Counted from the stretch's first letter, positions 40,541-51,434 are shown. The stretch: DNA of 64,000 nucleotides from Eurosta solidaginis (GCF_040869045.1 NC_090324.1:59363346-59427345); one strand, 5' to 3'. The notes: a model not told the origin generated them from the sequence alone. Made by a program: numbers and translations.

Positions 40541-41310
40541 TTGAGTACAACCGTACACCGCCATTCCAAGCAGGAACGAGTGGAAGAGAAACCCGGCATA
40601 AGGGTGGACGACACCCAAATCTACATTGACGGCTCCAAGATGGAATCGGAAGTAGAGGCCGGAGTCTACTTTGAGTCCCTAGATTTGTCTGCATCATTCA
40701 GACTCCCATCGCACAGCAGCGTGTTTCAAGCAGAAATCCCCGCGATTTGGCAAGCCTGCATATCACTGGAGGGCTTGAATGTAGCTGGTAAAGTTTGCAT
40801 CCTGTCGTATAGCCAAGCAGCGATAAAAGCGCTTTCCTCGCCACACATTAACTCAAAATTAGTGTGGACTTGTAAGCGACCATATCCCAGTTATCCACCA
40901 ATCTAGAACTATGCGTTATCTGGGTCCCAGGTCATAGGGGGATAGAGGATAATTAGAAGGCCGATGAGCTGGCACACAGGGGCTCATCGGGGATGAACGA
41001 GGAAATAACCAGCGTCGAAGTAGGCATACCCTTATCAGCAGCCAAGGGGAATATCCAAAGCTTCTACTTGAAGAAAGCACAAACAAAGTGGAATAACATC
41101 ACCACCTGTGCAATATCAAAATCCATTTGCCCAAACTATGATGGAAAGAGGAGGAGAAGTCTTCTGAACAAATCCAGGGCCAACACACGCAAACTGATAG
41201 CAGTCTGCACCGGTCATTGGGCAGTAGGTACGCATGCGGAAAAGATGGGCATTCCGTATAAAGACTACTGCAGAAGCTGCAAAGATCCAAATGCCAGGGG
41301 ACAGTAGAAC
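40541..41310 (+). pseudogene. LOA-like RNase H and C-terminal region
   Basis: DDTQIYIDGSKMESEVEAGV (first Asp), HSSVFQAEIPAIWQAC (Glu), then CILSYSQAAIKAL where the family has an Asp in place of Tyr, so one catalytic residue is lost. A stop precedes a WVPGH-type and ADELAHRGS segment (~40920-40985). The C-terminal part (40993-41307) has TGHWAVGTHAEKMGI and CRSCKDPNARGQ, the Cys-rich end found after RNase H. Confidence 0.75.
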
Positions 41311-41547
41311 ACTTTATGTGTAAATGCTCGGCTCTAGCTAGAGCCCGACTAAGGTTCCTTGGATCCCCATTTCTAGAAGACCTCAGAGGTTTATCTGTGA
41401 TTTCAATCCCGAATATTCTTAATTTTATCAACAACTCTGGCTGGTTGTAATACATTGACCGTAACATTCCGTAGGTCTTTAGACGAGTTACATGGCATCA
41501 AAACGGCTTTAAATAGCTACTTGGGCGACCAGGGTCGCAGCCATTTC

Positions 41548-41570
41548 ACCTACCTACCTACCTACCTACT
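41548..41570 (+). repeat. (ACCT)n tail of the LOA-like element
   Basis: ACCTACCTACCTACCTACCT run at the 3' end, in the position of the simple-repeat tails many non-LTR elements carry. Host endonuclease sequence resumes immediately after. Confidence 0.65.
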
Positions 41571-41914
41571 CCGTTATTCTCGTATTGAAATCAATTCTTT
41601 GTATCATTGCCATTTATGCAAATAAACTTGTAAGATTGTTCCAGTAAGTTGACGATATGTTCATGTTGATGTTGAAATCTCCAATTATAATATTATTGTC
41701 AGATTCCTTAAGGTGGTCCGTAAAGATGTAATAAATTCAGCATCACTGCTACTTGGTGAGTGATATAATACACCAATTCGCCATTTTAACGCACATTTTT
41801 TGATTTTTATAATAATGCACCACACATTCATATCAATGGATTTATTGCAGACTACACTAAACTGTATATTTTCATGCACATACTTAATAACACCACCAGT
41901 ATGCCTACTGTGGG
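41571..41914 (-). pseudogene. Host CR1/L2-like element, piece 2: endonuclease middle
   Basis: Minus strand: RHTGGVIKYVHEN (with the frame off by one between GVIKYV and the next stretch), NKSIDMNVWCIIIKI, WRIGVLYHSPSSSDAEFI (the VxYHSPS endonuclease motif) and IIIGDFNINMN (metal-binding Asp/Asn). It decays after that and is cut by the LOA-like tail. With piece 1 it forms an APE-type endonuclease. Confidence 0.8.
41907..41914. repeat. Left 8-bp target duplication of the 650-bp insert
   Basis: ACTGTGGG here versus ACAGTGGG at 42565-42572: seven of eight identical. Removing the insert joins host codons ...CDSH(C) to RHTGG. Confidence 0.6.
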
Positions 41915-42564
41915 TGAAAATTTACTAAGATTTTTTAGTAAGAAAACTTTATATTTACTAGGTGAATACGAAAAGTATAAATATTAGGGGAGCACAAATC
42001 AAACTTTATACTATTGCCTGTCGCATTAAATCCGCACAAGAAAAACACCGCCGTTGTCGATTACTAATTGACTGTAACTTTAATAATTCATTTTCCTCAT
42101 TTTATAATATTTTCTTAAAACTAATTTACAGTTTGTCAACTTCCAATTCCAATAAGCGGTAAGTTTTTCGCCTGTACCTATGAGCCTACGTATGTGTGCA
42201 TATGTACGAGAGAGCGTGGACAAGCCGCGCTTGTTAGTAGGTATACACACACCGCATGCACATAGGTACAGTCGAATACAGACTGTAATCATGCATTTAC
42301 TTCCATTAGGGTGGAGCTAAAAGGTTAAGGTAAGTAAATTGGTAAGTAATTAAAATCATTAAAAGGGAAAATAAGGCAAGTGTAAGTTAATTATAAGGTA
42401 AGTATAAGCTAGGTAATAGAAAAATATAAGGTAAGTATAAGGTAACTCAATTTTAAGTATTTAGGTAAGTACATAATTATTTCTATTTAACTTCATTATT
42501 TAATTACATTTCATTTTATTTACATTTCATTTTCAGGTATTAATTTATAAACTAGTCTGCTTCA
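41915..42564. mobile_element. 650-bp unclassified insert, rich in splice-donor-like GTAAGT
   Basis: Interrupts host endonuclease codons, with candidate 8-bp target duplications. Ends are TGAA...TTCA only, so terminal inverted repeats are weak or absent. No ORF. Exact GTAAGT occurs seven times on the plus strand (42159, 42330, 42342, 42382, 42398, 42431, 42465), mostly as AAGGTAAGTATAA-like repeats, followed by a pyrimidine-rich tract ending TTTCATTTTCAG at 42538. Class II non-autonomous element is the best guess. Confidence 0.55.
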
Positions 42565-42789
42565 ACAGTGGGAGTCGCAACGAATGCATTTGTATGTTGG
42601 GATATTCAGCTCGGTATCCATTATAAGATCCGTTGTACACGTTTCTGCGCATAAGACGAAACCAGGATTTCTTATTTCAACGAGCCTCTCCAACTTAGTT
42701 TTGTTTGCAGTTATACTGCTGATATTAAGATAAATACACTCCAATATGTGCACCCTGTTACTCTCACTTCTGTGATATTTACTTTTCAA
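42565..42789 (-). pseudogene. Host CR1/L2-like element, piece 1: endonuclease N-terminus
   Basis: Minus strand: ILECIYLNISSITANKTKLE (the LNxxSLxxK endonuclease start), LVEIRNPGFVLCAETCTTDL (metal-binding Glu in ET), YKCIRCDSHC, then the insert. ORF1 and the 5' end of the element are not visible to the right, so this copy is 5'-truncated or diverged beyond recognition. Confidence 0.75.
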
Positions 42790-42837
42790 CTTAGTTGCAA
42801 CTTAAGTTAGCCCAGATTTGAGGCTAAGTTTTTTTTT
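42790..42837. other. Unassigned flank
   Basis: CTTAGTTGCAACTTAAGTTAGCCC and a T run; may belong to the adjacent MITE candidate. Confidence 0.3.
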
Positions 42838-43162
42838 CGGTTTCACTAACTTAGCTACTAAGCCCATTTGATATACAAAAACCCTATCAGCTGTTTTATA
42901 CATAGTAGTATTTTTGGCTACGTTTTAATTACACGCCACCCAATGAATTCACACAAAAGCGGGGTTGCTATATTTGCATAGGAAATAAGTATCAATATTG
43001 ACATTTAATTCGACCAAAAATTTGTACGACAGCAACACTGTTGAAAGTCGAGAATAATCCAGCTGACAGGTAGGCTAATTTGTGACTCAGCTAAGCACTG
43101 GTGGTGGAACAGAAAAATTTAAAAATATGACTTAACTAAGTTAAGTCGAGTTGGTGAAACCG
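42838..43162. mobile_element. Candidate MITE with CGGTTTCACYAAC inverted ends
   Basis: CGGTTTCACTAAC at 42838-42850 is inverted as GTTGGTGAAACCG at 43150-43162 (12 of 13). Interior has no ORF but further short palindromes (ACTTAACTAAGTTAAGT at 43130-43146). No target duplication could be assigned. Length ~325 bp fits a small DNA transposon derivative. Confidence 0.5.
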
Positions 43163-43654
43163 GCCCTTAGCATTTTTTTGCTGACTTTAACAAAGTTTAT
43201 TATTCACATTTACCGACGGCTATGTCGCGACGATATCGCAAGAGCACTAAAGTGCACTAACTTTATTTTATTTGTAGAAATTATCAAACGGTCCATAAGA
43301 AATAGCATAAGTACATAGATATGTATTAAAATATATGTTAAACAATAGGTGGGCTCTGTCAAAAATTAGTAGCGGTAGCATCATCCGATATCTGCCCTTG
43401 AATACGTATATATGTACATATGTATATTCGATTGTTAACCTTTATGTATATGCTTGCACTTGTATAAAAGCAAGTGTATTTGATATTGGAAAGTCACGGT
43501 ATATTATGAGTGCAGTGGTTCCCAACCCATGGCTCGTCTCAGTGGTACCCAACTATTTGTTACGATATTATTAGAATTCAGCGGTTCCCAAACAGCGCTT
43601 CCAGAAGCCTTGAACCATAGCCTGCAGGGGACGCCAATATTGTTATACCCAGCT
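43163..43654. other. Unassigned sequence with repeated GGTTCCCAA
   Basis: No gene. At 43513-43600 three imperfect copies of CAGTGGTTCCCAACCCATGG-like sequence occur ~40 bp apart. That motif resembles hAT-type terminal inverted repeats, but no partner inverted end was found. Confidence 0.4.
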
Positions 43655-43784
43655 GTACTTGTACACAGGGTATTATAACTTTGATTGGATAACGGTTGGT
43701 TGTACAGTAGGGCGGGTCGATTTAAAAATGAAAATCTATTCTAGGGATCAAAATAAGAAACTTTGCCGAAGGAACCATACCTCT
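43655..43784 (+). mobile_element. Head of a further helentron variant, fused to HINE-A array
   Basis: TTATACCCAGCTGTACTTG...ACAGGGTATTATAA (43655-43690) is an inverted 5' head unlike HINE-A, followed by the HINE-A-like GATTGGATAACGGTTGG and then GTAGGGCGGGTCGATT. It runs without interruption into 130-bp repeats of the opposite orientation. From memory its TTATACCC...GGGTAT head is closer to Drosophila DINE-1. Confidence 0.55.
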
Positions 43785-46111
43785 AAAACGAATAGTATTT
43801 TAAAAGGGTGTGGGCCTTAGTTTTATAGGTGGACGCCTTTTCGAGATATCGCCATAAAGGTGGACCAGGGGTGACTCTAGAATTTGTTTGTACGATATGG
43901 GTATCAAATGAAAGGTGTTAATGAGTATTTTAAAAGGGAGTGGGCCTTAGTTCTATAGGTGGAGGCCTTTTCGAGATATCGCCATAGAGGTGGACCAGGG
44001 ATGACTCTAAAATGCGTTTATACAATATGGGTATCAAACGAAAGGTGTTAATGAATATTTTAAAAGGGAGTGGGCCTTAGTTCTATGGGTGGACGCCTTT
44101 TCGAAATATCGATATATAGGTGGACCAGAGGTGACTCTAGAATTTGTTTGTACGATATGGGTATCAAATGAAAGGTGTTAATGAGTATTTTAAAAGGGAG
44201 TGGGCCTTAGTTTTATAGGTGGACGCCTTTTCGAGATATCGCCATAAATGTAGACCAGGGATGACTCTAGAATGCGTTTATACAATATGGGTATCAAACG
44301 AAAGGTGTTAATGAGTATTTTAAATGGGAGTGGGCCTTAGTTCTATGTGTGGACGCCTTTTCGAAATATCGATATAAAGGTGGACCAGGGGTGACTCTAG
44401 AATTTTTTTGTACGATATGGGTATCAAATGAAAGGTGTTGATGAGTATTTTAAAAGGGAGTGGGCCTTAGTTCTATAGGTGAACGCATTTTCGGGATATC
44501 GTTATAAAGGTGGACCAGGGTTGACTCTAGAATGCGTTTGTACATTATGAGTATCAAACGAAAGGTGATAATGAGTATTTTAAAAGGAGTGGGCCTTAGT
44601 TCTATAGGTGCACGCCTTTTCGGTATATCGCCATAAAGGTGGACCAGTGGTGACTCTATAATGTGTTTGTACAATATGGGTGTCAAATTAAAGGTATTAA
44701 TAACAATTTTGAAAGGGAGTGGTGGTAGTTGTTTATGTGAAAGCGTTTTCGAGATTTCGACCACAATGTGGACCAGGGTGACCCACAACATCATCTGTCG
44801 GGTACCGCTAATTTATTTATATATGTAATACCACGAACAGTATTCCTGCCATGATTCCAAGGGCTTTCGATTTCGCCCTGCAGAACTTTTTCATTTTCTT
44901 CTACTTAATAATGGTAGGTGTCACACCCATTTTACAAAGTTTTTTTCTAAAGTTATATTTTGCGTCAATAAACCAATGAAATTACCATGTTTCATCCCTT
45001 TTTCGTATTTGGTATATAATTATGGCATTTTTTTCATTTTTCGTAATTTTCAAAAAAGTGGGCGTGGTCATAGTCGGATTTTGGCCATTTTTTACACCAA
45101 TACAAAGTGTGTTCAGATAATTATGTGAACTGAGTTTAGTAAAGATATATCGATTTTTGCTCAAGTTATCGTGTTAACGGCCGAGCGGAGGGACAGACGA
45201 TCTTCTGTGTATAAAAACTGGGCGTGGCTTCAACCGATTTCGCCCTTTTTCACAGAAAACAGTTATCGTCCTAGAATCTAAGCGCCTACAAAATTTCACA
45301 AGGATTGGTAAATATTTGTTCTACTTATGGCATTAAATGTATCCTAGACAAATCAAATGAAAAAGGGCGGAGCCACGCCCATTTTGAAATTTTCTTTTGT
45401 TTTTGTATTTTGTTGCACCATATGATTACTGGAGTTAAATGTTGACATAATTTACTTATATACTGTAAAGATATTAAGTTTTTTGTAAAAATTTCACTTT
45501 AAACAAAATTTTTTTTTAAAGTGGGCGTGGTCGTTCTCCGATTTTCCTAGTTTTTATAAAGCATACATATAGTAATACAAGTAACGTTCCTGCCAAATTT
45601 CATCATGATATCTTCAACGACTGCCAAATTACAGCTTGCAAAACTTCTAAATTACCTTCTTTTAAAAGTGGGCGCTGCCACGCCCATTGTCCAAAATTTT
45701 ACTTATTTTCTATTCTGCGTCATAAGTTCAACCCACCTACCAAGTTTCATCGCTTTATCCGTCTTTGGTAATGAATTATCGCACTTTTTCGATTTTTCGA
45801 AATTTTTGATATCGAAAAAGTGGGCGTGGTTATAGTCCGATATCGTTCATTTTAAATAGCGATCTGAGATGAGTGCCCAGGAACCTACATACCAAATTTC
45901 GCCAAGATACCTCAAAATTTACTCAAGTTATCGTGTTAACGGACGGACGGGCGGACGGACGGACGGACATGGCTCAATCAAATTTTTTTTCGGTACTGAT
46001 GATTTTGATATATGGAAGTCTATATCTATCTCGATTCCTTTATACCTGTACAACCAACCGTTATCCAATCAAAGTTAATATACTCTGTGAGCTCTGCTCA
46101 ACTGAATATAA
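43785..46111 (-). mobile_element. HINE-A copy 5, 3'-truncated
   Basis: Minus strand. About seven 130-bp units (43785-44760), the 'ccacgcccac' body, the CCGTCC run (~45940-45968) and the 5' subTIR (AGCTCTGCTCAACTGAATAT, one base off). The 3' hairpin end is missing because the array joins the variant head at ~43784. Its 5' end lies just upstream of the gag reading frame of the errantivirus-like segment and was copied with it in the triplication. Confidence 0.8.
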
Positions 46112-46208
46112 CAAATTGAGACAATTGAATAATGTACAAAGAGTTTAAAGGAAATTTCAAAGAGAAATGAATACATGGCAAGAAATCCATAATAAATTAA
46201 TAGAAGAA
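46112..46208 (+). pseudogene. Gag start of unit 1, before the helentron insertion
   Basis: Leader plus ATG at 46167 (MNTWQEIHNKLIEEQ); the frame is then cut by HINE-A copy 6 and continues at 49039 with the homologous KADKSYKCINK-type sequence. Confidence 0.8.
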
Positions 46209-49038
46209 CAAGTAAGGAAGGTTAAGTTCGGGTGTAACCGAACATTACATACTCAGTTGAGAGCTATGGTGACAACATAAGGGAAACTAACCATGTAGGA
46301 AAATGAACCGAGGGAAACCCTGGAATGTGTTTGTATGACATGTGTAACAAATGAAAGGCATTAAAGAGTATTTTATGAGGGAGTGGGCCATAGTTCTATA
46401 GGTGGACGCCATTTAGGGATATAGCCATAAAGGTGGATCAGGGTTGGCTCTAGAATGCGTTTGTACGATATGGGTATCAAATTAAAGGCATTAATGAGGG
46501 TTTTAAAAGGGAGTGGTGGTTGTTGTATAGGTGGTCGCCTTTTCGAGATATCGCCATAAAGGTGGGCCAGGGGTGGCTCTAGAATACTTTTGTACGATAT
46601 GGGTATCAAATGAAAGGCGTTAATGAGTATTTTAAAAGGGATTAAGCCTTAGTTCCATAGGTGGACGCTGTTTCGAGATATCGCCATAAAGGTGGACCAG
46701 GGGTTACCCTAGAATTTGTTTGTACAATATGGGTATCAAAAGAAAGGTGTTACTGAGTATTTTAAAAGTGAGTAATCCTTAGTTCCATAGGTGGACGCCG
46801 TTTCGAGATATCGCCATAAAGGTGGACCAGGGGTGACCCTAGAATTTGTTTGTACAATATGGGCATCAAACGAAAGGTGTTAATGAGTATTTTAAAAGGG
46901 AGTGGGCCTTTGTTCTATAGGTGGAAGCCGTTTCGAAATATCGCCATAAAGGTGGATCAGGGGTGACTCTAGAATTTGTTTGTACAATATGGGTATCAAA
47001 TTAAAGGTATTAATGAGGGTTTTAAAATGGAGTGGTGGTTGTTGTATAGGTGGTCGTATTTTCGAGATATCGCCATAAAGGTGGACCAGGGGTGACCCTA
47101 GAATTTGTTTGTACAATATGGGTATCAAAGGAAAGGTGTTAATGAGTATTTTAAAAGGGAGTAATCCTTAATTCCATAGGTGGGCGCCGCTTCGAGATAT
47201 CGCCATAAAGGTGGAGCAGAATTTGTTTGTACAATATGAGTATCAAAATAAAGGTGTTAATGAGTATTTTAAAAGGGAGTTATCCTTAGTTCCATAGGTG
47301 GATGCCGTTTCGAGATATCGCCATAAAGGTGGGCCAGGGGTGACTCTAGAATTCGTTTGTGCAATATGGGTATCAAACGAAAGTAGTTAATGAGTATTTT
47401 AAAAGGGAGTGGGCCTTAGTTCTATAGGTGGACGCCTTTTCGAGGTATCGCAATAAAGGTGGACCAGGGGGACTCTAGACTTTGTTTGTACGATATGGGT
47501 ATCAAATTAAAGGTCCTAATGAGTATTTTTAAAAGGGAGTGGGCCTTCGTTCTATAGGTGTTCGCCTTTTCGAGATATCGCCATAATGGTGGACCAGGGG
47601 TGACTCTAGAATGAGTTTGTACGATATGGGTATCAAATTAAAGGTATTAATGAGAGTTTTAAAAGGGAGTGGCGTGAAGGCGTTTTCCAGATATCGACCA
47701 AAATGTGGGCCAGGGTGACCCAGAACATCATCTGTTGGATACCGCTAATTTATTTATATATGTAATACCTGCCAAGATTTTAAGGGTTTTTTATTTCGCC
47801 CTGCAGAACTTTTTCATTTTCTTCTACTTAATATGGTAGGTGTCAAAACCATTTTATAAAGTTTTTTCTAAAGTTATATTTCGCGTCAATAAAACAATTC
47901 AATTACATTACCATGTTTCATCCCTTTTTTCGTATTTGTTATAGAATTATGGCATTTTTTTCATTTTTCGTAATTTTCGATATCGAAAAAGTTGGCGTGG
48001 TCATAGTCGGATTTCGTTCATTTTTCATACCAAGCTAAAGTGAGTTCAAGTAAGCACGTGAACTAAGTTCATTAAAGATATGTCCATTTTTGCTCAAGTT
48101 ATCGTGTTTACGGCCATGCGGAAGGGCAGACGGTTGACTGTGTATAAAAACTGGGCGTGGCGTCAACCAATTTCGCCCATTTTCACAGAAAACAGTTAAC
48201 GTCATAAAATCTATGCCCCTACCAAATTTCAAAAGGATTGGTTAATTTTTGTTCGACTTATGGCGTTAAAAGTATCCTAGACAAATTAAATGAAAAAGGG
48301 CGGAGCCACGCCCATTTTGAAATTTGCTTTTATTTTTGTATTTTGTTGCACCATATCATTACTGGAGTTGAATATTGACATAATTTACTTATATACTGTA
48401 AAGATATTAAATTTTTGTTAAAATTTTACTTTAAAAAAATTTTTTTTTAAAAGTGGGCGTGGTCCTTCTCCGATTTTGCTAATTTTTATTAAGCGTACAT
48501 ATATTAATAGGAGTAACGTTCCTGCCAAATTTCATCATAATATCTTCAACGACTGTCAAATTACAGCTTGCAAAAGTTTTAAATGACCTTCTTTTAAAAG
48601 TGGGCGGTGCCACGCCCATTGTCCAAAATTTTACTAATTTTCTATTCTGCGTCATAAGTTCAACTCATCTACCAAGTTTCGTCGCTTTAGCTGTCTTTTG
48701 TAATGAATTATCGCACTTTTTCGGTTTTTCGAAATTTTCGATATCGAAATAGTGGGCGTGGTTATAGTCCGATATCGTTCATTTTAAATAGCGATCTGAT
48801 ATGAGTGCTCAGGAACCTACATACCAAATTTCATCAAGATACCTCAAAATTTACTCAAGTTATCGTGTTAACGGACGGACGGACGGACGGACGGACATGG
48901 CTCAATCAAATTTTTTTTCGATCCTGATTATTTTGATATATGGAAGTCTATATCTATCTCGATTCCTTTATATATGTACAACCAACCGTTATCCAATCAA
49001 ACTTAATATACTCTGTGAGCTCTGCTCAACTGAGTGTA
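46209..49038 (-). mobile_element. HINE-A copy 6, complete helentron inside gag of unit 1
   Basis: Minus strand, all parts present: 3' end CAAGTAAGGAAGG with stem-loop GTTCGGGTGTAACCGAAC, 3' subTIR ATACTCAGTTGAGAGCT, ~11 units of the 130-bp array (46330-47720), body with CCACGCCCAC phrases, CCGTCC run and 5' subTIR AGCTCTGCTCAACTGAGTGT. Units 2 and 3 give the empty site: GAAGAA|AAATTAAAAGCC, so insertion was between A/T-run bases without duplication. It postdates the first duplication of the segment, since only unit 1 carries it. Confidence 0.92.
46330..47720 (-). repeat. 130-bp tandem array inside HINE-A copy 6
   Basis: Alternation of unit types seen also in copy 2 ('agtaatccttagttccat', 'agtgggccttagttctat', 'agtggtggttgttgtat' in this orientation), so copies 2 and 6 are close relatives, while copies 4 and 7 carry mostly a single type. 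Confidence 0.85.
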
Positions 49039-49668
49039 AAAATTAAAAGCCGATAAATCATACAAGTGCATAAACAAATATATGGCCATAAAAACAGAAA
49101 GGATAGTAAAACATTTGAATATAATTTTAGAAGCCTTAAATGTTATAAAAGAGTTGATCAGTAAAGTAAATCACATACTTACTAACGATCACCAAAAAGA
49201 GGCTCAACAAATTTTTTCAACAGTACGGGATAAATTAGTATCTTCATTAGCAAGATATAACATCGAAATCCCCATACCAACTACTATAGAAGAAAGTTTT
49301 CAAATTGACTTTAACTCCGTTCAAACCGAACCTTCAAGAAACCGTACCCCTTCACCTTCATTGAGTCAAACTTCATCAGGGGAAGAACATAAACCACTAC
49401 ATATACCCCTCATAAGTTGGCGCAAACAGTAGTAGAATTTATCAAAACTGCCTCATCAGTGCTACCAGAGTTCGATGGCAAGCCTGAAAATTTGCATAGT
49501 TTCTTAGATGCACTTGATATTCTAGATCAAATCAAGGACAATCATGAAGCTTTAGCTATAAACATTATAAAGATCAAGCTAAAGGGCACCGCAAGAAATT
49601 TTATTAGCACCGAAACTACAATTGAGCAAATAAAATTAAAATTAAGAACAGCAATAAAAGGCGAATAA
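49039..49668 (+). pseudogene. Gag of unit 1, remainder, frameshifted
   Basis: Continues unit 1 gag after the helentron. It matches units 2/3 but has a 7-bp deletion (CATAAGTTGGCGC versus CATAAACGTCACAATGGCGC at ~49410) that shifts the frame before the conserved FIKTASSVLPEFDGKPENLH core. Private differences include I/K changes at 49563-49592. Confidence 0.85.
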
Positions 49669-49904
49669 GTAGAAGTTTTGACAGCAAACTACTAAATTTC
49701 CGTGGAGGTTACCAAGTTAACAGCTATGGAGGTTACCGAGGTAGGAGATTTAGACCACAGCCAAGATATAACAATAAAAATGATCCTCAAGGAAGATTGC
49801 AAAACCAAAATAGATCCTATAATCAAACACGCAATTAGACACGCAATGTACGTAGCTGTAATCAGTAGGAAAACCAGGAAACTCCACTTCAAAATCAGTA
49901 GATA

Positions 49905-50270
49905 GGAAAATATGTGTAATAAATCTACACTTAAATAGTTATATATCTACAAAAACATCTTTAAATAACTCAATTTCAAATTTCTTAGTAGACACAGGAG
50001 CTGATATCTCCATAATTAAAAAGAATCAAATAATTAATCATACAAAAATAAATACAAAACAAATAACAGACTTAAAGGGCATTGGTCAAGGTATAACCAG
50101 TACATTAGGCACAATCAAAGCTGATTTAAAAGGCGATGACCTTCTAATTTATTATAAATTTCACGTAGTAGAAGACGACTCTCCAATACCGTGCGATGGA
50201 ATAATAGGTTTGGCTTTTATAAAGAAATATAATTGCAGTCTAGATTATGGCAAAACAGAGGATAAACTAA
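49905..50270 (+). pseudogene. Protease part of unit 1, cut at the duplication junction
   Basis: Open frame with NFLVDTGADISIIKKNQ (aspartic protease DTG) and IPCDGIIGLAFIKKYN (unit 3 has LDF). The upstream G/R/N-rich nucleocapsid-like stretch (FRGGYQVNSYGGYRGRRFRP) lacks CCHC knuckles, as in insect errantiviruses. Ends where HINE-A sequence of unit 2 begins. Confidence 0.8.
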
Positions 50271-50464
50271 TCAAAATTTACTCAAGTTATCGTGTTAACG
50301 GACGGCCGGACGGACGGACGGACATGGCTCAATCAAATTTTTTTCGGTACTGATGATTTTGATATATGGAAGTCTATATCTATCTCGATTCCTTTATACC
50401 TGTGCAACCAACCGTTATCCAATCAAAGTTAATATACTCTGTGAGCTCTGCTCAACTGAGTATA
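50271..50464 (-). mobile_element. HINE-A 5' fragment in unit 2
   Basis: 194 bp: CCGTCC run to 5' subTIR (AGCTCTGCTCAACTGAGTAT). Identical to the fragment at 51801-51994, and different from unit 1 in the CGGACGGCCGGACGG and CCTGTGCAACC variants. Confidence 0.9.
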
Positions 50465-50520
50465 ACAAATTGAGACAATTGAATAATGTACAAAGAGTTT
50501 AAAGGAAATTTCAAAGAGAA

Positions 50521-51198
50521 ATGAATGCATGGCAAGAAATCCATAATAAATTAACAGAAGAAAAATTAAAAGCCGATAAATCATACAAGTGCATAAACAA
50601 ATATATGACCATAAAAATAGAAACGATAGTAAAACATTTGAATATAATTTTAGAAGCCTTAAATGTTATAAAAGAGTTGATCAGTAAAGTAAATCACATA
50701 CTTACTAACGATCACCAAAAAGAGGCTCAACAAATTTTTTCAACAGTACGGGATAAATTAGTATCTTCATTAGCAAGATATAACATCGAAATCCCCATAC
50801 CAACTACTATAGAAGAAAGTTTTCAAATTGACTTTAACTCCGTTCAAACCGAACCTTCAAGAAACCGTACCCCTTCACCTTCATTGAGTCAAACTTCATC
50901 AGGGGAAGAACATAAACCACTACATATACCCCTCATAAACGTCACAATGGCGCAAACAGTAGTAGAATTTATTAAAACTGCCTCATCAGTGCTACCAGAG
51001 TTCGATGGCAAGCCTGAAAATTTGCATAGTTTCTTGGATGCTCTTGATATTCTAGATCAAATCAAGGACAATCATGCAGCTTTAGCTATAGCCATTATAA
51101 AGACCAAGCTAAAGGGCACCGCAAGAAATTTTATTAGCACCGAAACTACAATTGAGCAAATAAAATTAAAATTAAGAACAGCAATAAAAGGCGAATAA
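50521..51198 (+). CDS. gag: Errantivirus-like Gag, unit 2
   Basis: 225 codons, ATG 50521. N-terminal ~90 residues helical (TIVKHLNIILEALNVIKELI), a Ser/Pro-rich linker (SRNRTPSPSLSQTSSGEEH), then the capsid-like core from MAQTVVEFIKTASSVLPEFDG to GTARNFISTETTIEQIKLKL. Gypsy/297-type retroviruses of insects carry this LPEFxGxxxxLxxF motif. It stops before the basic nucleocapsid stretch, which is in another frame. Identical to the unit 3 protein; whether it is expressed is unknown as no promoter or LTR is attached. Confidence 0.8.
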   Translation: MNAWQEIHNKLTEEKLKADKSYKCINKYMTIKIETIVKHLNIILEALNVIKELISKVNHILTNDHQKEAQQIFSTVRDKLVSSLARYNIEIPIPTTIEESFQIDFNSVQTEPSRNRTPSPSLSQTSSGEEHKPLHIPLINVTMAQTVVEFIKTASSVLPEFDGKPENLHSFLDALDILDQIKDNHAALAIAIIKTKLKGTARNFISTETTIEQIKLKLRTAIKGE

Positions 51199-51434
51199 GT
51201 AGAAGTTTTGACAGCAAACTACTAAATTTCCGTGGAGGTTACCAAGTTAACAGCTATGGAGGTTACCGAGGTAGGAGATTTAGACCACAGCCAAGATATA
51301 ACAATAAAAATGATCCTCAAGGAAGATTGCAAAACCAAAATAGATCCTATAATCAAACACGCAATTAGACACGCAATGTACGTAGCTGTAATCAGTAGGA
51401 AAACCAGGAAACTCCACTTCAAAATCAGTAGATA

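Larger units (their letters stand above)
38646..41571 (+). mobile_element. LOA-like non-LTR element with RNase H, deleted and decayed
   Basis: Plus-strand element inserted between pieces 3 and 2 of the host. Order: ORF1 C-terminal segment, end of endonuclease/linker, reverse transcriptase, RNase H, C-terminal knuckle region, (ACCT)n tail. Presence of RNase H together with the sequence style (GTPQGGVL, IYIDGSKME) suggests the LOA group. I could not find a target duplication; the host may also have lost ~100 codons here. Confidence 0.75.

Noticed and set aside
43513..43600. hAT-like terminal sequence CAGTGGTTCCCAACC
   Set aside because: Three imperfect direct copies but no inverted partner and no 8-bp duplication; not called as an element.
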